64,000 nt of DNA from Pseudomonas sp. URMO17WK12:I11 (GCF_007677725.1 NZ_VEDF01000003.1:310001-374000), one strand, 5' to 3'; shown: positions 1 to 12,916, counted from the first letter of the stretch. The notes: generated by a model from the letters alone, not told the origin. A program made the numbers and translations.

Positions 1-210
1 GCGTTCACGCCGCAGATGTTTCGTCTGGGCGCGTTGCACCGGGCGCTTGCCGAGAGCCTGGTGTCCGATGTGACGGTCACCGACGAGGCTTCGGCCATCG
101 AGTGGTCGGGTCAAGCACCCAGGCTTGTCGAAGGGCGCAGCGACAATATCAAGGTCACCCGCCCGGAAGACCTGGACTGGTTGCGCCAACGCTGGACGGG
201 GCGCCGCTGA
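1..210 (+). CDS. ispD: 2-C-methyl-D-erythritol 4-phosphate cytidylyltransferase, C-terminal end (partial)
   Basis: Only the last 69 codons are in the window; the frame is open from base 1. The enzyme couples CTP to methylerythritol phosphate in the cytosolic MEP isoprenoid pathway. The tail carries the family-typical TPQMFRLG segment, a stretch ending in [16 protein letters not shown] (the conserved C-terminal T-x-P-x-D-L region), and then the stop. ispF, a later step of the same pathway, lies 3 kb downstream on the same strand, the usual pseudomonad order. The call rests on the conserved tail plus this context. Confidence 0.9.
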   Translation, partial: AFTPQMFRLGALHRALAESLVSDVTVTDEASAIEWSGQAPRLVEGRSDNIKVTRPEDLDWLRQRWTGRR

Positions 211-242
211 GGTTCTGTGCGCCTGCCAAAGATGCTTGCAGC

Positions 243-1139
243 TCAAGCCTGGCGATATTCGGGTAAGCCCGCCAGGCCTTCCTTGAGGTAGTCCACCAGG
301 CGCCTGACTTTCGGCGACAGGTGCCGCTGTTGCGGATACAGCGCCCACACCGCTGTGTTCGGCGGCTGATGGCTTTCCAGCAGCGACACCAAAGCGCCGC
401 TGCGCAGGTGCTCACGCACGTAGTAATCCGGCAACTGACACAAGCCCATGCCCAGCAGCGCCGCGTCCAGCACTGCCTGGCCGCTGTTGCAGCGCCAGTT
501 GCCCTGCACCCGTTGGCTGATCTCGCGGCCATCCTGTTGCAACGCCCACAGGTCCGAGCTCCCGATCAGGCAGTTGTGACGGGCCAGCTCCGACAGGCTG
601 TGAGGGCGCCCGTAACGTTCCAGGTAGGCGGGCGATGCGCACACGTACATGCGCCGGGGGGCAAGACGTGATGCCACCAGTCGCGAATCGGCCAGGCGGC
701 CGAGGCGAATAGCCAGGTCCATGCCCTCGTGCAGCAAGTCCAAGGTCCGGTTACTCAGTTCGACCTCGACGCGCAACTGCGGATACAGCGCCATGAAGCG
801 CGTTACCAGTGGCACGATGAAGCGCTCGCCGTAGGCCACGGCGCAAGTCATGCGCAACAGCCCCTTGGGTTCACTGGCCAGATCGCCCATCGCCCGCAGC
901 GCTTCCTCGCGACCGTCCTGCAACCGTTGGCAGTGCTGAAGAAAAGTCTGCCCGGCTTCGCTCAGGGTTACGCGCCGGGTGCTGCGATAGAGCAGTCGGG
1001 TTTGCAGGCGCTCTTCAAGCCGGGCGATCTGCCGGCTGATGTGCGATGACGATACGCCCAAGCGCTCGGCTGCTGCGGTGAACTGGCCAGACTCGGCGAC
1101 CGCCACAAACTCATCGATACCCTCCCAGCGGTGACTCAT
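243..1139 (-). CDS. LysR-family transcriptional regulator
   Basis: 298 residues, the normal LysR length. Residues about 5-65 form the winged helix-turn-helix (FVAVAESGQFTAAAERLGVS, then ISRQIARLEERLQTRL), and the rest is the co-inducer-binding domain. It is transcribed divergently from the formaldehyde detoxification genes across a 107-bp gap, so regulation of adhC is possible but not shown. It belongs to the large CrgA/DsdC-like subgroup (sequence feel SRQIARLE...LLYRSTRRVTLSEAG), whose members have varied effectors. No specific inducer can be assigned. Confidence 0.9.
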   Translation of the reverse strand: MSHRWEGIDEFVAVAESGQFTAAAERLGVSSSHISRQIARLEERLQTRLLYRSTRRVTLSEAGQTFLQHCQRLQDGREEALRAMGDLASEPKGLLRMTCAVAYGERFIVPLVTRFMALYPQLRVEVELSNRTLDLLHEGMDLAIRLGRLADSRLVASRLAPRRMYVCASPAYLERYGRPHSLSELARHNCLIGSSDLWALQQDGREISQRVQGNWRCNSGQAVLDAALLGMGLCQLPDYYVREHLRSGALVSLLESHQPPNTAVWALYPQQRHLSPKVRRLVDYLKEGLAGLPEYRQA

Positions 1140-1162
1140 TGATTATCCCTGTACGGCAATAA

Positions 1163-2359
<1,197 letters not shown>

Positions 2360-2366
2360 GGTTGCC

Positions 2367-3221
2367 ATGAGCCTGGATAACATCTCCTGCCAGAAAAGTT
2401 TCGGTGGCTGGCACAAGCGTTACCGGCATCACTCCAAGGTGCTGGGTTGTGACATGGTGTTCGCGGTCTATCTGCCTCCACAGGCCGAGCAGGGCGCCAA
2501 GCTGCCGGTGCTGTACTGGCTGAGCGGGCTGACCTGTACCGATGAGAATTTCATGCAGAAGGCCGGCGCCCAGCGCCTGGCTGCCGAGCTTGGCCTGATC
2601 ATCGTCGCGCCCGACACCAGCCCGCGTGGCGAGCAGGTGCCGGGCGATCCGGATGGCGCGTGGGACTTCGGCCTCGGCGCCGGGTTCTATCTCAATGCCA
2701 CGCAACAGCCGTGGGCGCAGCACTACCGGATGCATGACTATGTAGTGCAAGAGTTGCCGGCGTTGATCGAGGCGCACTTCCCGGCCTCGGAGCAGCGCAG
2801 TATCAGCGGCCACTCCATGGGCGGCCATGGCGCACTGGTGTGCGCTTTGCGCAACCCCGGTCGCTATCGCTCGGTGTCGGCGTTCTCGCCGATCAGCAAC
2901 CCGATGGATTGCCCGTGGGGCGAGAAGGCCTTCAGTCGCTTCCTCGGTGAAGATCGCGCCCGCTGGCGCGAGTGGGATGCCAGCGTGTTGCTCGCCGAGA
3001 CTGCATCAGGCGCCTGCCCGCCGCTGTTGGTCGACCAGGGCGACCGCGATGATTTCCTGGAGAAGCAGCTCAAACCCGAGGCGCTGGAACAGGCCGCCCG
3101 CAAAGGCGGCCACGAGCTGACTCTGCGCCTGCAGCCGGGCTACGACCATAGCTATTACTTCATCGCCAGTTTCATCGACGAACACCTGCGCCATCACGCC
3201 ATGGCGCTCGGCCGGCTCTAG
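2367..3221 (+). CDS. fghA: S-formylglutathione hydrolase
   Basis: 284 residues, alpha/beta-hydrolase of the esterase D family. It hydrolyses S-formylglutathione to formate and glutathione, the second step of formaldehyde detoxification begun by adhC just upstream. The nucleophile elbow SGHSMGGHG is clear, with the acid in the DQGDRDDF segment and the histidine in GYDHSYYF near the C-terminus; [11 protein letters not shown] is a family signature. The start at 2367 (MSLDNIS) is preceded by GAGG and avoids a large overlap with adhC. Also known as frmB. Confidence 0.95.
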   Translation: MSLDNISCQKSFGGWHKRYRHHSKVLGCDMVFAVYLPPQAEQGAKLPVLYWLSGLTCTDENFMQKAGAQRLAAELGLIIVAPDTSPRGEQVPGDPDGAWDFGLGAGFYLNATQQPWAQHYRMHDYVVQELPALIEAHFPASEQRSISGHSMGGHGALVCALRNPGRYRSVSAFSPISNPMDCPWGEKAFSRFLGEDRARWREWDASVLLAETASGACPPLLVDQGDRDDFLEKQLKPEALEQAARKGGHELTLRLQPGYDHSYYFIASFIDEHLRHHAMALGRL

Positions 3222-3225
3222 GAGG

Positions 3226-3330
3226 TGGCAAGCTGCAAGCCGCATGCTACAAGCTGCAAGTGAAATCAGATCCGCTTTTACTTCTAGCTTCTAGCTTGCA
3301 GCTCGCCTTGCAGCTTGCAGCTGCAAATGC
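3226..3330. repeat. REP-like palindromic repeat, AGCTTGCAG type
   Basis: The fghA-ispF intergenic region is full of GCAAGCTGCAAGC on the left side and its complement (AGCTTGCAG, GCAGCTTGCAGC) on the right. The two sides can pair into a long imperfect hairpin. Repeats of this composition are common between pseudomonad genes, usually as transcript-end or decorative palindromes. No REP-associated transposase is visible in the window. Confidence 0.7.
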
Positions 3331-3368
3331 AGGTAGAATCAGGCCCTGTCTCAATCAGGGCTTTTTTT

Positions 3369-3842
3369 ATGCGTATTGGCCACGGCTACGATGTGCACCG
3401 TTTCTGCGACGGTGATTTCATTACCCTGGGTGGGGTGCGAATTTCCCATAAATACGGCCTGCTGGCCCATTCCGATGGCGACGTGCTGCTGCACGCGTTG
3501 AGCGATGCCTTGCTCGGCGCTGCGGCGCTGGGGGACATCGGCAAGCATTTTCCCGACACCGACCCACAGTTCAAGGGCGCCGACAGCCGCGTGCTGCTGC
3601 GCCATGTCATCGGCATCATCCACGCCAGGGGCTGGCGCGTGGGCAACGTCGACGCCACCATCGTCGCCCAGGCCCCCAAGATGGCGCCGCATATCGACAC
3701 CATGCGGCAGCTGATTGCCCAGGACCTGCAGGTCGAGCTCGACCAGGTCAACGTCAAGGCCACCACCACCGAGAAGCTCGGCTTCACCGGCCGGGAGGAG
3801 GGCATCGCCGTGCACGCTGTCGCCCTGCTGCTCACAGCATGA
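3369..3842 (+). CDS. ispF: 2-C-methyl-D-erythritol 2,4-cyclodiphosphate synthase
   Basis: 157 residues, the usual IspF size. It converts CDP-methylerythritol phosphate to the 2,4-cyclodiphosphate, releasing CMP, in the MEP pathway. The zinc ligands are in the N-terminal GHGYDVHRF (Asp8, His10), and the conserved [11 protein letters not shown] and [15 protein letters not shown] segments are present. The ATG at 3369 gives the canonical [10 protein letters not shown] start. Its last four bases (ATGA) overlap the truD start, so translational coupling is likely. Confidence 0.97.
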   Translation: MRIGHGYDVHRFCDGDFITLGGVRISHKYGLLAHSDGDVLLHALSDALLGAAALGDIGKHFPDTDPQFKGADSRVLLRHVIGIIHARGWRVGNVDATIVAQAPKMAPHIDTMRQLIAQDLQVELDQVNVKATTTEKLGFTGREEGIAVHAVALLLTA

Positions 3843-4884
3843 CCGAACAGGAACTGCTGGGCCCACGGGCATCGGGCGAGGCATTGGGCACGGCCGTGCT
3901 CAAAGCCGTGGCCGACGACTTTCAGGTCGACGAAGTGCTGGACATCCCGCTTTCAGGCCAGGGCGAGCATCTGTGGCTATGGGTGGAAAAGCGCGACCTC
4001 AATACCGAGGAAGCTGCTCGGCGCCTGGCGCGCGCTGCCGGCGTGCCGGTGCGCGCCATCAGCTATGCCGGGCTCAAGGACCGTCAGGCCCTGACCCGGC
4101 AATGGTTCAGCCTGCACCTGCCGGGCAAGGCCGACCCCGACCTGTCGCGCGCCGAGGACGCCACCTTGCGGGTACTCAAGCAGGTGCGTCACCAGCGCAA
4201 GCTGCAACGCGGTGCCCATTCGGCCAACGGTTTTACCCTGCGCTTGACCGGCCTTGGCGCCGATCACAAGGCCCTCGACCAGCGCCTTGAATCGCTCAAG
4301 CAGCACGGCGTGCCCAACTATTTCGGCAGTCAGCGCTTTGGCCACCTGGGCGGCAACGTCCACGATGCGCTCGACTGGGCCACGCGCAAGGCACTGCCCG
4401 AACAACGCAACGTGCGCTCGCGTCTGCTCTCGGCGGCCCGCAGCTATGTATTCAACCAGCTGCTGGCTGCGCGCGTGGCCGACGGCAGCTGGCAGCGGGC
4501 GCAGGTCGGCGACCTCTTGGCATTCACCGACAGCCGTAGTTTTTTCCCGGCAGGTGAGCAGGAGTGTTCTGATCCGCGCCTGGGAATCCTCGATTTGCAC
4601 CCCACCGGTCCGATGTGGGGCGAAGGCCCGTCGCCCGCTGGCGGCGCGACCTTGGCACTGGAAACCGCGATCGGTGCACGCAACCAGGCATTGTGCGACT
4701 GGCTCGCGTATGCGGGCATGAGTCACGAACGGCGCATCCTGCGGCTCCCTATTGGCGGGCTGACGTGGCATTATCCTGAGCCTGATATCCTGCAACTGGA
4801 ATTCGTCCTTCCGGCCGGATGCTTCGCCACCGTGGTGGTGCGCGAACTCGTCGATCTGGTGCCGGCAGGGCAGACGGACAGCCC

Positions 4885-4897
<13 letters not shown>
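3839..4897 (+). CDS. truD: tRNA pseudouridine(13) synthase TruD
   Basis: 352 residues. It isomerises U13 of tRNA-Glu to pseudouridine. The catalytic aspartate sits in [17 protein letters not shown] near residue 80, and the family-specific [14 protein letters not shown] and NEFGE-like insertion regions follow. It overlaps ispF by 4 bases and its end overlaps the surE start by 13 bases, in a tightly packed run through to nlpD. Confidence 0.96.
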
Positions 4898-6314
<1,417 letters not shown>

Positions 6315-6469
6315 TCGTCCAGGAAATTTTCAGCTGTAACGAATTCCTGCGCCAAGGCCCGGTCTATCTGGCGGGGCCCTGGCCCTGCCAATGCCGTCTG
6401 GCTTGGTTATAATGCAACAATATTGCATTAGATCGTCTTTTCGTTTTCGGCACCATGAGGGGAGCGCGG

Positions 6470-7324
6470 GTGGGGCATACAGTCATTGGGCAGCGCAAAG
6501 ATCGCTGGGCTTTCAAGCTTCTGGTGATTGTGTTCGCCATGGGTACGCTGCTTACAGGCTGCTCCAGCACAGGCTCCAGCGGCGCGCGCGTGGTCGACCG
6601 CAGCGCAACGCCCAAGCGCCCGACAGTGACTTCCGGTCAGTACATCGTCAAACCTGGCGACACCTTGTTCTCGATCGCCTTTCGCTATGGCTGGGATTAC
6701 AAGGAGCTGGCTGCCCGCAATGGCATAGGTGCTCCATACACCATTCGTCCAGGCCAGGCGATTCGTTTCAGCAGCGGTTCGAGCGGCACCACCACGGTCG
6801 TCTCCAGCCCATCGTCGTCGAGCAAGACCACGGTCACTCGTCGCCCGGCAGGAACGGCTATCGGCACCCCCGCCAGCGGCACGAAGCCGGCGTCAACTTC
6901 ACCCGCAGCGCCTACTACGGTGGTTACCACGGTGCCCGCCGCAGAGCGGGCGGTGGGCGGTTGGACATGGCCTGCCAATGGGGTGCTGATTGGAAAATTC
7001 GCTTCAAACGGTAGTTTGAATAAAGGCATTGATATCGCCGGTGATTTGGGACAGCCTGTTTTTGCTGCGTCAGGTGGTACAGTGGTCTACGCCGGGAGTG
7101 GCTTGAGGGGCTACGGCGAACTGATCATCATCAAGCACAGCGATACCTACGTCAGTGCCTACGGTCACAACCGCAGGCTGTTGGTTCGGGAGGGGCAGCA
7201 GGTCAAAGCAGGGCAGTCGATTGCTGAAATGGGGTCCACGGGCACTGATCGGGTGAAGTTGCATTTCGAGATTCGCCGCCAGGGCAAACCCGTCGATCCG
7301 CTCCAGTTCCTGCCACGTCGTTGA
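6470..7324 (+). CDS. nlpD: Murein hydrolase activator lipoprotein NlpD (LysM + degenerate M23 domain)
   Basis: 284 residues. A lipobox (LLTGC) marks an N-terminal lipid anchor, then a LysM peptidoglycan-binding domain (YIVKPGDTLFSIAFRYG) and a C-terminal LytM/M23 domain. The zinc ligands are lost: the HxGxD site reads NKGID and the HxH site reads KLH, as expected for an amidase activator rather than an enzyme. The GTG at 6470 is preferred over an ATG at 6455 because AGGGGAG lies 6-7 bases before the GTG while nothing precedes the ATG. The main rpoS promoter of pseudomonads usually lies inside this gene. Confidence 0.93.
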   Translation: MGHTVIGQRKDRWAFKLLVIVFAMGTLLTGCSSTGSSGARVVDRSATPKRPTVTSGQYIVKPGDTLFSIAFRYGWDYKELAARNGIGAPYTIRPGQAIRFSSGSSGTTTVVSSPSSSSKTTVTRRPAGTAIGTPASGTKPASTSPAAPTTVVTTVPAAERAVGGWTWPANGVLIGKFASNGSLNKGIDIAGDLGQPVFAASGGTVVYAGSGLRGYGELIIIKHSDTYVSAYGHNRRLLVREGQQVKAGQSIAEMGSTGTDRVKLHFEIRRQGKPVDPLQFLPRR

Positions 7325-7431
7325 TCGTTGTACCCGCCTGTTCCTCGGACGTAGAGGGGACAGGCTTCTGCGCTGCCAGGGATCCAGGCGTCGCAAGAGT
7401 CTGAGTTCGAACTCAGCAAAGGACTATAACA

Positions 7432-8439
7432 ATGGCTCTCAATAAAGAAGCGCCGGAGTTTGACATCGACGATGACGTCCTCCTGATGGAGACGGGCATC
7501 GTTTTGGAAACGGATGTGGTGTCAGACGAACCTGCTGTACCTTCGGTTCGGACCAGAGCCAAATCGGGCTCTTCGCTCAAGCAACACAAGTATATCGATT
7601 ACAGTCGGGCGCTGGACGCCACGCAGCTGTACCTCAACGAAATCGGCTTCTCGCCGCTGCTTTCTCCCGAGGAGGAAGTGCATTTCGCCCGCTTGTCGCA
7701 GAAGGGTGATCCTGCCGGTCGCAAGCGCATGATCGAAAGCAACCTGCGCCTGGTGGTGAAAATCGCACGTCGCTACGTCAACCGCGGCCTGTCCCTGCTC
7801 GATCTGATCGAAGAAGGCAATTTGGGCCTGATCCGCGCAGTCGAAAAATTCGACCCCGAACGCGGTTTCCGCTTCTCGACCTATGCGACCTGGTGGATTC
7901 GCCAGACCATCGAGCGGGCGATCATGAACCAGACCCGCACCATCCGCCTACCGATTCACGTGGTCAAGGAACTGAACGTCTACCTGCGCGCAGCCCGCGA
8001 GCTGACTCAGAAGCTTGATCACGAGCCGTCTCCGGAAGAAATCGCCACACTGCTGGAAAAGCCCGTCGCCGAGGTCAAGCGCATGCTCGGCCTCAATGAA
8101 CGCGTCTCTTCGGTGGATGTATCGCTCGGCCCGGACTCCGACAAGACGCTGCTCGACACCTTGACTGATGATCGCCCAACCGATCCCTGCGAGTTGCTGC
8201 AAGACGATGACCTGTCCCAGAGCATCGACCAGTGGCTGGGTGAGCTGACCGACAAGCAACGTGAGGTGGTAGTGCGCCGCTTCGGCCTGCGCGGGCATGA
8301 AAGCAGCACGTTGGAGGACGTAGGGCTTGAGATTGGCCTGACCCGTGAACGCGTGCGGCAGATCCAGGTCGAGGGCCTCAAGCGTCTGCGTGAGATCCTC
8401 GAGAAGAACGGCTTGTCCAGCGAGTCGCTGTTCCAATAG
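7432..8439 (+). CDS. rpoS: RNA polymerase sigma factor RpoS (sigma-38)
   Basis: 335 residues. Stationary-phase/general stress sigma factor. Region 1.2 ([21 protein letters not shown]), region 2 ([27 protein letters not shown], then [16 protein letters not shown]), region 3 and the region 4 helix-turn-helix ([20 protein letters not shown]) are all intact. It follows nlpD by 107 bases with AAGGA upstream of the ATG. An intrinsic terminator lies 21 bases after the stop. Confidence 0.98.
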   Translation: MALNKEAPEFDIDDDVLLMETGIVLETDVVSDEPAVPSVRTRAKSGSSLKQHKYIDYSRALDATQLYLNEIGFSPLLSPEEEVHFARLSQKGDPAGRKRMIESNLRLVVKIARRYVNRGLSLLDLIEEGNLGLIRAVEKFDPERGFRFSTYATWWIRQTIERAIMNQTRTIRLPIHVVKELNVYLRAARELTQKLDHEPSPEEIATLLEKPVAEVKRMLGLNERVSSVDVSLGPDSDKTLLDTLTDDRPTDPCELLQDDDLSQSIDQWLGELTDKQREVVVRRFGLRGHESSTLEDVGLEIGLTRERVRQIQVEGLKRLREILEKNGLSSESLFQ

Positions 8440-8459
8440 CGGTTTGTCTCGCAGCGCCA

Positions 8460-8490
8460 AACGCCCCGTACAGACGGGGCGTTGTTGTTT
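8460..8490 (+). terminator. Intrinsic terminator of rpoS
   Basis: Perfect stem AACGCCCCGT / ACGGGGCGTT with a 4-base loop, followed by GTTGTTT. It sits just after rpoS and separates it from the RsmZ region. Confidence 0.85.
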
Positions 8491-8568
8491 CTGGGATCTA
8501 AGCCTGTCATCGCGCGCTGTTGCGAGAGAACCGAGTACTGTGAACAGCGCTACCGCTGATGCATTGCA

Positions 8569-8586
8569 TGTAAGCCATTGCTTACG
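8569..8586 (+). promoter_or_regulatory. GacA-box (upstream activating sequence) of rsmZ
   Basis: TGTAAG-CCATTG-CTTACG matches the 18-bp GacA consensus TGTAAG-N6-CTTACA in all but the last base. A second TGTAAG half-site follows at 8592. The box is about 175-190 bases before the inferred RsmZ start, the distance known for Gac-controlled small RNAs of pseudomonads. Confidence 0.85.
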
Positions 8587-8759
8587 AATGTTGTAAGCCA
8601 TCAGTGTAACTAGCAGTAAATAAAAGCCGTTCCCATCTGTTAGATATTCGTATCATATTGAAAATGCTAGCTATTTTGGATATGTGGAAATGTGTTCCTG
8701 GCAATATCTTGTGAGATCTGTAGGTTTGCCAGCCACGGGGAACTCGCTAGTATTCGAAC

Positions 8760-8892
8760 TGTGCACACGGACATGCACAGGCCTTCAGGGAGAAAGCCAG
8801 GGACATCGCACGACGCGATTTCATCAGGACGATGTTTGGGACAAGCAGGGACTACGGAAAAAATGTGGGCGGGTCAAACCGCCCCTTTTTTT
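8760..8892 (+). ncRNA. rsmZ: Regulatory small RNA RsmZ
   Basis: Small RNA that titrates the CsrA-family translational repressors RsmA/RsmE under GacS/GacA control. Evidence: position between rpoS and fdxA as in other pseudomonads, GacA box upstream, a TAGTAT -10 at 8748-8753, and at least six GGA motifs. The first is in the loop of a 7-bp hairpin (CTGTGCA/TGCACAG around CACGGACA, 8759-8780). CATC-AGGAC-GATG is another hairpin with a GGA loop. The transcript should end at the GC stem plus T7 at 8867-8892. Ends are inferred to within a few bases. Confidence 0.88.
8867..8892 (+). terminator. Intrinsic terminator of rsmZ
   Basis: GGGCGG / CCGCCC stem with a GTCAAA loop, followed by a run of seven T. 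Confidence 0.88.
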
Positions 8893-8905
8893 GCCTGCAC
8901 GAAAT

Positions 8906-8931
8906 GGAAAAAGGCCCGTTGCGGGCCTTTT
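8906..8931 (-). terminator. Intrinsic terminator of fdxA
   Basis: AAAGGCCCG / CGGGCCTTT stem with a 3-base loop; on the minus strand it is followed by a U-run from the A-tract at 8908-8912. It lies 15 bases beyond the fdxA stop, tail-to-tail with rsmZ. Confidence 0.85.
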
Positions 8932-8945
8932 CTGTATCTGGGCGC

Positions 8946-9269
8946 TTAGCGCTGCAGGTCGGCAATCTTGCCTGGCTTGCCATCCCACTCTTCTGCGTCG
9001 GGCAGGGCGTCCTTACGCTCGGTGATGTTTGGCCAGATCTCTGCCAGCTCGGCATTGAGCTCGATGAAGTTCTCCATGCCAGCCGGAATCTCGTCTTCCG
9101 AGAAAATCGCCTGGGCTGGGCATTCTGGCTCGCACAGTGCGCAGTCGATGCACTCGTCCGGGTGAATCACCAGGAAGTTCGGGCCTTCGTAGAAGCAGTC
9201 CACCGGACAGACTTCCACGCAGTCGGTGTATTTGCATTTGATGCAGTTGTCGGTGACGACGAAGGTCAT
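8946..9269 (-). CDS. fdxA: 7Fe ferredoxin FdxA
   Basis: 107 residues, the usual size. Two cluster-binding regions are visible: [18 protein letters not shown] near the N-terminus (3Fe-4S/4Fe-4S pattern with the CxxxxxxC spacing) and [12 protein letters not shown] around residue 40. It is a small cytosolic electron carrier. The start codon is preceded by AGGAGAGAA. Its place between rsmZ and mutS is the standard pseudomonad order. Confidence 0.95.
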   Translation of the reverse strand: MTFVVTDNCIKCKYTDCVEVCPVDCFYEGPNFLVIHPDECIDCALCEPECPAQAIFSEDEIPAGMENFIELNAELAEIWPNITERKDALPDAEEWDGKPGKIADLQR

Positions 9270-9409
9270 TTCTAGTTCTCTCCTCAGGCGACGGCGGCGG
9301 CCCTTCCTCTCGGGGCCGCGCGGTTTACGGGTATGTGGCTGCAGGCCAGGCTAATAACCTGCAGCACCAGCAAACCGCGGCGGATTCTAACAGCTTGTTG
9401 TGGACGCCG

Positions 9410-11983
9410 TTATAACAGGTTCTTTAGTTGATATAGCATTTCGATAGCTTGACGCGGGGTCATGTCATCGAGATTGAGCTTGCCCAAGGTGTCGATGGCC
9501 GGATGCGGCAGGCTGGCGAACAAGTCGCTTTGATGCGGTACCTGGGGCTCGTCCTTGGTTTTTTTGGTCACCGGTGCTTCACGGGGCAGGCTGGTGGTTT
9601 CCAGACGGCCCAGATGCTCGCGCGCGCGCAGGATCACCGCTGCCGGCACACCGGCCAGTTGCGCCACCGCCAGGCCGTAACTCTGGCTGGCAGGCCCAGG
9701 CAGCACGTGGTGCAGGAAGACGATGCGTTCGTTGTGTTCGGTGGCGTTGAGGTGCACGTTGGCTACCAGCGGCTCGCTCTCAGGCAGCACGGTGAGTTCG
9801 AAGTAGTGGGTGGCGAACAGCGTGTAGGCGCGCACCTGGGCCAAGCGCTCGGCAGCTGCCCAGGCCAGCGACAGACCGTCGAAGGTGCTGGTGCCGCGGC
9901 CGACTTCGTCCATCAGCACCAGGCTGCGATCGGTGGCATTGTGCAAGATGTTGGCGGTCTCGCTCATCTCGACCATGAACGTCGAGCGCCCGCCTGCCAA
10001 GTCATCGCTCGATCCGATCCGGGTGAAAATGCGATCGACCAGCGACAGCTCGCAGCTGGCAGCAGGCACGAAGCTGCCGATGTGTGCCAGCAGCACGATC
10101 AGTGCGGTCTGGCGCATGTACGTGGACTTACCGCCCATGTTCGGACCGGTGATGATCAGCATGCGCGTGCTGTTGTCCAGACTTAGGTCGTTGGCCACGA
10201 ACGGCGTGGTCAGCACCTGCTCGACCACCGGGTGGCGGCCCTGCTCGATACGCAGGCATGGCTCATCGGTGAAGCGCGGGCAGTTCAGATCCAGGTTGAG
10301 CGCACGTTCGGCGAGGTTGCTCAGCACATCCAGCTCGGCCAGCGCGGCAGCACTGTCTTGCAGCGGCGCCAGATGACTGATGAGGGTTTCGAGCAGCGCA
10401 TCGTAGAGCATCTTTTCCCGCGCCAGGGCACGGCTCTTGGCCGACAAGGCCTTGTCCTCGAAAGCCTTGAGCTCTGGCGTGATGAAGCGTTCGGCGCCTT
10501 TGAGGGTCTGGCGGCGAATGTAGTCGCCAGGCGCCTGTTCGGCCTGCTTGGTCGGCAGCTCGATGAAGTAGCCATGCACGCGGTTGTAGCCGACCTTGAG
10601 GTTGGCCAGGCCGGTGCGGGCTTTTTCTCGCGCTTCCAGGTCTATCAGGAATTGCCCGGCGTTCTCGCTGATCGCCAGTAGATCGTCCAGTTCGTTGTCG
10701 TAGCCAGCCTTGAGCACGCCGCCATCGCGGATGACCGCAGGCGGATTGTCGATGATGGCGCGCTCGAGCAGGCTGGCGAGCTCAGGGTAGGTGCCGGTGA
10801 TGGCGGCCAGACGCGCCAGGTGCGGCGCCTCCAGCTCGGTCATGGCGTTCTGCAGCTCGGGCAGGGCACCCAAGGCATCGCGCAGCCGCGCCAGATCGCG
10901 CGGGCGGGCATTGCGCAGGCCGATACGCGCCAGGATGCGTTCGATGTCACCGATTTCCTTGAGCTGCGGCTGCAGTTTCTCGAAGCGATAGCCATCGAGC
11001 AGGCAGCGAATCGAGTCCTGGCGGGCCTGCAGCACCTTGAGGTCGCGCAACGGCCGATTCAGCCAGCGGCTCAGCAAGCGGCTGGCCATCGCGGTCTGGC
11101 AGCGGTCGACGACCGATTGCAGGGTGTTGTCGCGGCCGCCGGCCAGGTTGATGTCCAGTTCCAGGTTGCGACGGCTAGCGCCGTCGAGGATCACTGTGTC
11201 GTCCAGGCGCTCGTGGCGCAGGCTGCGCAGATGCGGCAGGGCAGTGCGCTGGGTTTCCTTGGCATAAGTCAGCAGGCATCCGGCGGCGCCGATGGCCAGG
11301 GTCAGCTTGTCACAGCCAAAGCCCTTGAGGTCCTTGGTCGCAAACTGCTGGCACAGCGCTTTGCGTGCAGAGTCGCGGTCGAAGTCCCACGGCGCGCGGC
11401 GGCGTGCGCCGGGCCGTTTCTCGGCGGGCAGGTCGCGCGGCCAGTCGTCGGGGATCAGCAGCTCGACCGGGCTCAGCCGCTCGAGCTCGGCCAGCAGGCT
11501 TTCCCAGCCTTTGATTTCCTGCACGCTGAAGTTACCGCTGGTGATGTCCAGCACCGCCAGGCCGAACAGGCGCTCATCGCCCAACAGGGCGGCGATCAGG
11601 TTGTCGCGTCGTTCATCGAGCAGTGCTTCGTCACTGACCGTGCCTGGCGTGATGATCCTCACCACCTGCCGCTCGACCGGGCCCTTGCTGGTTGCCGGGT
11701 CGCCGATCTGCTCGCAGATCACCACCGATTCGCCCAGCTTGACCAGCTTGGCCAGGTAGCCCTCCAGGGAATGGAACGGAATTCCGCACATGGGGATGGA
11801 CTGGCCGGCCGACTGACCGCGCGCGGTCAGCGTGATGTCCAGCAGTTTTGCGGCTTTCTTCGCATCTTCGTAGAAGATTTCGTAGAAGTCGCCCATGCGG
11901 TAGAACATCAGCTGGTCCGGGTGCTGGTTCTTCAGCTTCCAGTACTGCTGCATCATTGGAGTGTGTGCGGAAAGATCAGACAT
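9410..11983 (-). CDS. mutS: DNA mismatch repair ATPase MutS
   Basis: 857 residues, full length. The N-terminal mismatch-binding Phe-x-Glu is in [10 protein letters not shown]; the Walker [10 protein letters not shown] is near residue 614 and the Walker B/signature [10 protein letters not shown] near residue 693; the C-terminal helix-turn-helix tail is intact. It recognises mispaired bases and recruits MutL. It is transcribed away from the tailocin repressor, with 124 bases between the two starts. mutS forms the left border of the tailocin cluster. Confidence 0.98.
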   Translation of the reverse strand: MSDLSAHTPMMQQYWKLKNQHPDQLMFYRMGDFYEIFYEDAKKAAKLLDITLTARGQSAGQSIPMCGIPFHSLEGYLAKLVKLGESVVICEQIGDPATSKGPVERQVVRIITPGTVSDEALLDERRDNLIAALLGDERLFGLAVLDITSGNFSVQEIKGWESLLAELERLSPVELLIPDDWPRDLPAEKRPGARRRAPWDFDRDSARKALCQQFATKDLKGFGCDKLTLAIGAAGCLLTYAKETQRTALPHLRSLRHERLDDTVILDGASRRNLELDINLAGGRDNTLQSVVDRCQTAMASRLLSRWLNRPLRDLKVLQARQDSIRCLLDGYRFEKLQPQLKEIGDIERILARIGLRNARPRDLARLRDALGALPELQNAMTELEAPHLARLAAITGTYPELASLLERAIIDNPPAVIRDGGVLKAGYDNELDDLLAISENAGQFLIDLEAREKARTGLANLKVGYNRVHGYFIELPTKQAEQAPGDYIRRQTLKGAERFITPELKAFEDKALSAKSRALAREKMLYDALLETLISHLAPLQDSAAALAELDVLSNLAERALNLDLNCPRFTDEPCLRIEQGRHPVVEQVLTTPFVANDLSLDNSTRMLIITGPNMGGKSTYMRQTALIVLLAHIGSFVPAASCELSLVDRIFTRIGSSDDLAGGRSTFMVEMSETANILHNATDRSLVLMDEVGRGTSTFDGLSLAWAAAERLAQVRAYTLFATHYFELTVLPESEPLVANVHLNATEHNERIVFLHHVLPGPASQSYGLAVAQLAGVPAAVILRAREHLGRLETTSLPREAPVTKKTKDEPQVPHQSDLFASLPHPAIDTLGKLNLDDMTPRQAIEMLYQLKNLL

Positions 11984-12071
11984 TCAGGGCCTTACAGGGG
12001 GGATCTGGTTGGCGATTTCGAAACCGGCAATGGTACAGGCTTTTTGCCGCGGATGCAGGCGCGCAGACGCA

Positions 12072-12108
12072 TTGCATTTGCTGACGCAACTCTGCATTAT
12101 GCACGTTA
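12072..12108 (+). promoter_or_regulatory. Tailocin repressor promoter with TGCAT operator half-sites (probably leaderless)
   Basis: TTGCAT at 12072-12077 and CATTAT at 12095-12100 are 17 bases apart, so transcription should begin near 12107, exactly at the ATG at 12108, which has no ribosome-binding site. The palindrome TGCATTATGCA (12093-12103) overlaps the -10 and resembles motifs at the late promoter (13825-13912). Autoregulation through these sites is inferred. Confidence 0.5.
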
Positions 12109-12845
12109 TGCAAAAACGCAACGTAGCCTCCGTCCTCAGAGCATTGCTCGATCGCCACGGCCTGTCGCCGACAGAGCTGCACCGGCGTACGGGTATCCCT
12201 CAATCCACGCTGTCGCGCATCTTGAGCGGCAAGATCGTCGACCCTTCGGATAAACATGTCTCGAAGATCGCCGACTATTTCGCTGTCAGTACCGAGCAGT
12301 TGCGCGGGCGCGCCGAACTGGGCGAATCGCGCGAGCCTGCAGCGCAGGTCCAAGGTCATGCGCATCTCAGCGACATCAGCCTGTGGGACGACGAAACCCC
12401 CGTCGAGGATGACGAGGTGTCGGTACCCTTTCTTCGCGAGGTTGAATTGGCAGCAGGATCAGGAAGATTCGTCATCGAAGAAAGCGAGCGTGCACGGTTG
12501 CGCTTCGGCAAACGGAGCCTGCGTCATAACGGCGTGCAATTCGACCAGGCCAAGTGCGTCACGGTGCGCGGCAACAGCATGCTGCCGGTGCTGCGCGATG
12601 GCGCAACGGTTGGGGTCAATACCGGCAAGTGCTCGATCGGCGACATCATCGATGGTGACCTGTATGCGATCAATCACAATGGCCAATTGCGGGTGAAGCA
12701 GGTTTATCGTTTGCCCACTGGCATTCGCCTGCGCAGTTTCAATCGCGACGAACACCCTGATGAAGACTACAGCTTCCAGCAAATGCAGGACGAGCAGATC
12801 AGCCTGCTTGGCCATGTGTTCTGGTGGGGGATGTACGCCCGTTGA
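12108..12845 (+). CDS. Tailocin repressor: XRE helix-turn-helix plus S24 (LexA-like) self-cleaving domain
   Basis: 245 residues. The HTH is at residues 15-55 (LSPTELHRRTGIPQSTLSRI). The C-terminal peptidase S24 domain shows an Ala116-Gly117 cleavage site (ELAAGSGR), nucleophile Ser157 (VRGNSMLP) and general base Lys197 (RVKQVY). By analogy with PrtR of pyocin clusters and lambda CI, RecA-stimulated self-cleavage after DNA damage should derepress the tail genes. The ATG at 12108 is chosen over 12099 because the latter lies inside the -10. It is separated from the structural genes by the palindrome array. No separate activator gene (PrtN type) is seen. Confidence 0.88.
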   Translation: MQKRNVASVLRALLDRHGLSPTELHRRTGIPQSTLSRILSGKIVDPSDKHVSKIADYFAVSTEQLRGRAELGESREPAAQVQGHAHLSDISLWDDETPVEDDEVSVPFLREVELAAGSGRFVIEESERARLRFGKRSLRHNGVQFDQAKCVTVRGNSMLPVLRDGATVGVNTGKCSIGDIIDGDLYAINHNGQLRVKQVYRLPTGIRLRSFNRDEHPDEDYSFQQMQDEQISLLGHVFWWGMYAR

Positions 12846-12916
12846 TCCTTTGTTGATGCCAGTTGGTTGGGGGGTATGGGCATCAGGGTATGGCTTGAGA
12901 TATTGGGCGTCTGGGC

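Noticed and set aside
8684-9025. Short plus-strand frames over the rsmZ region
   Set aside because: They cross the RsmZ hairpins and two terminators and run into fdxA antisense.
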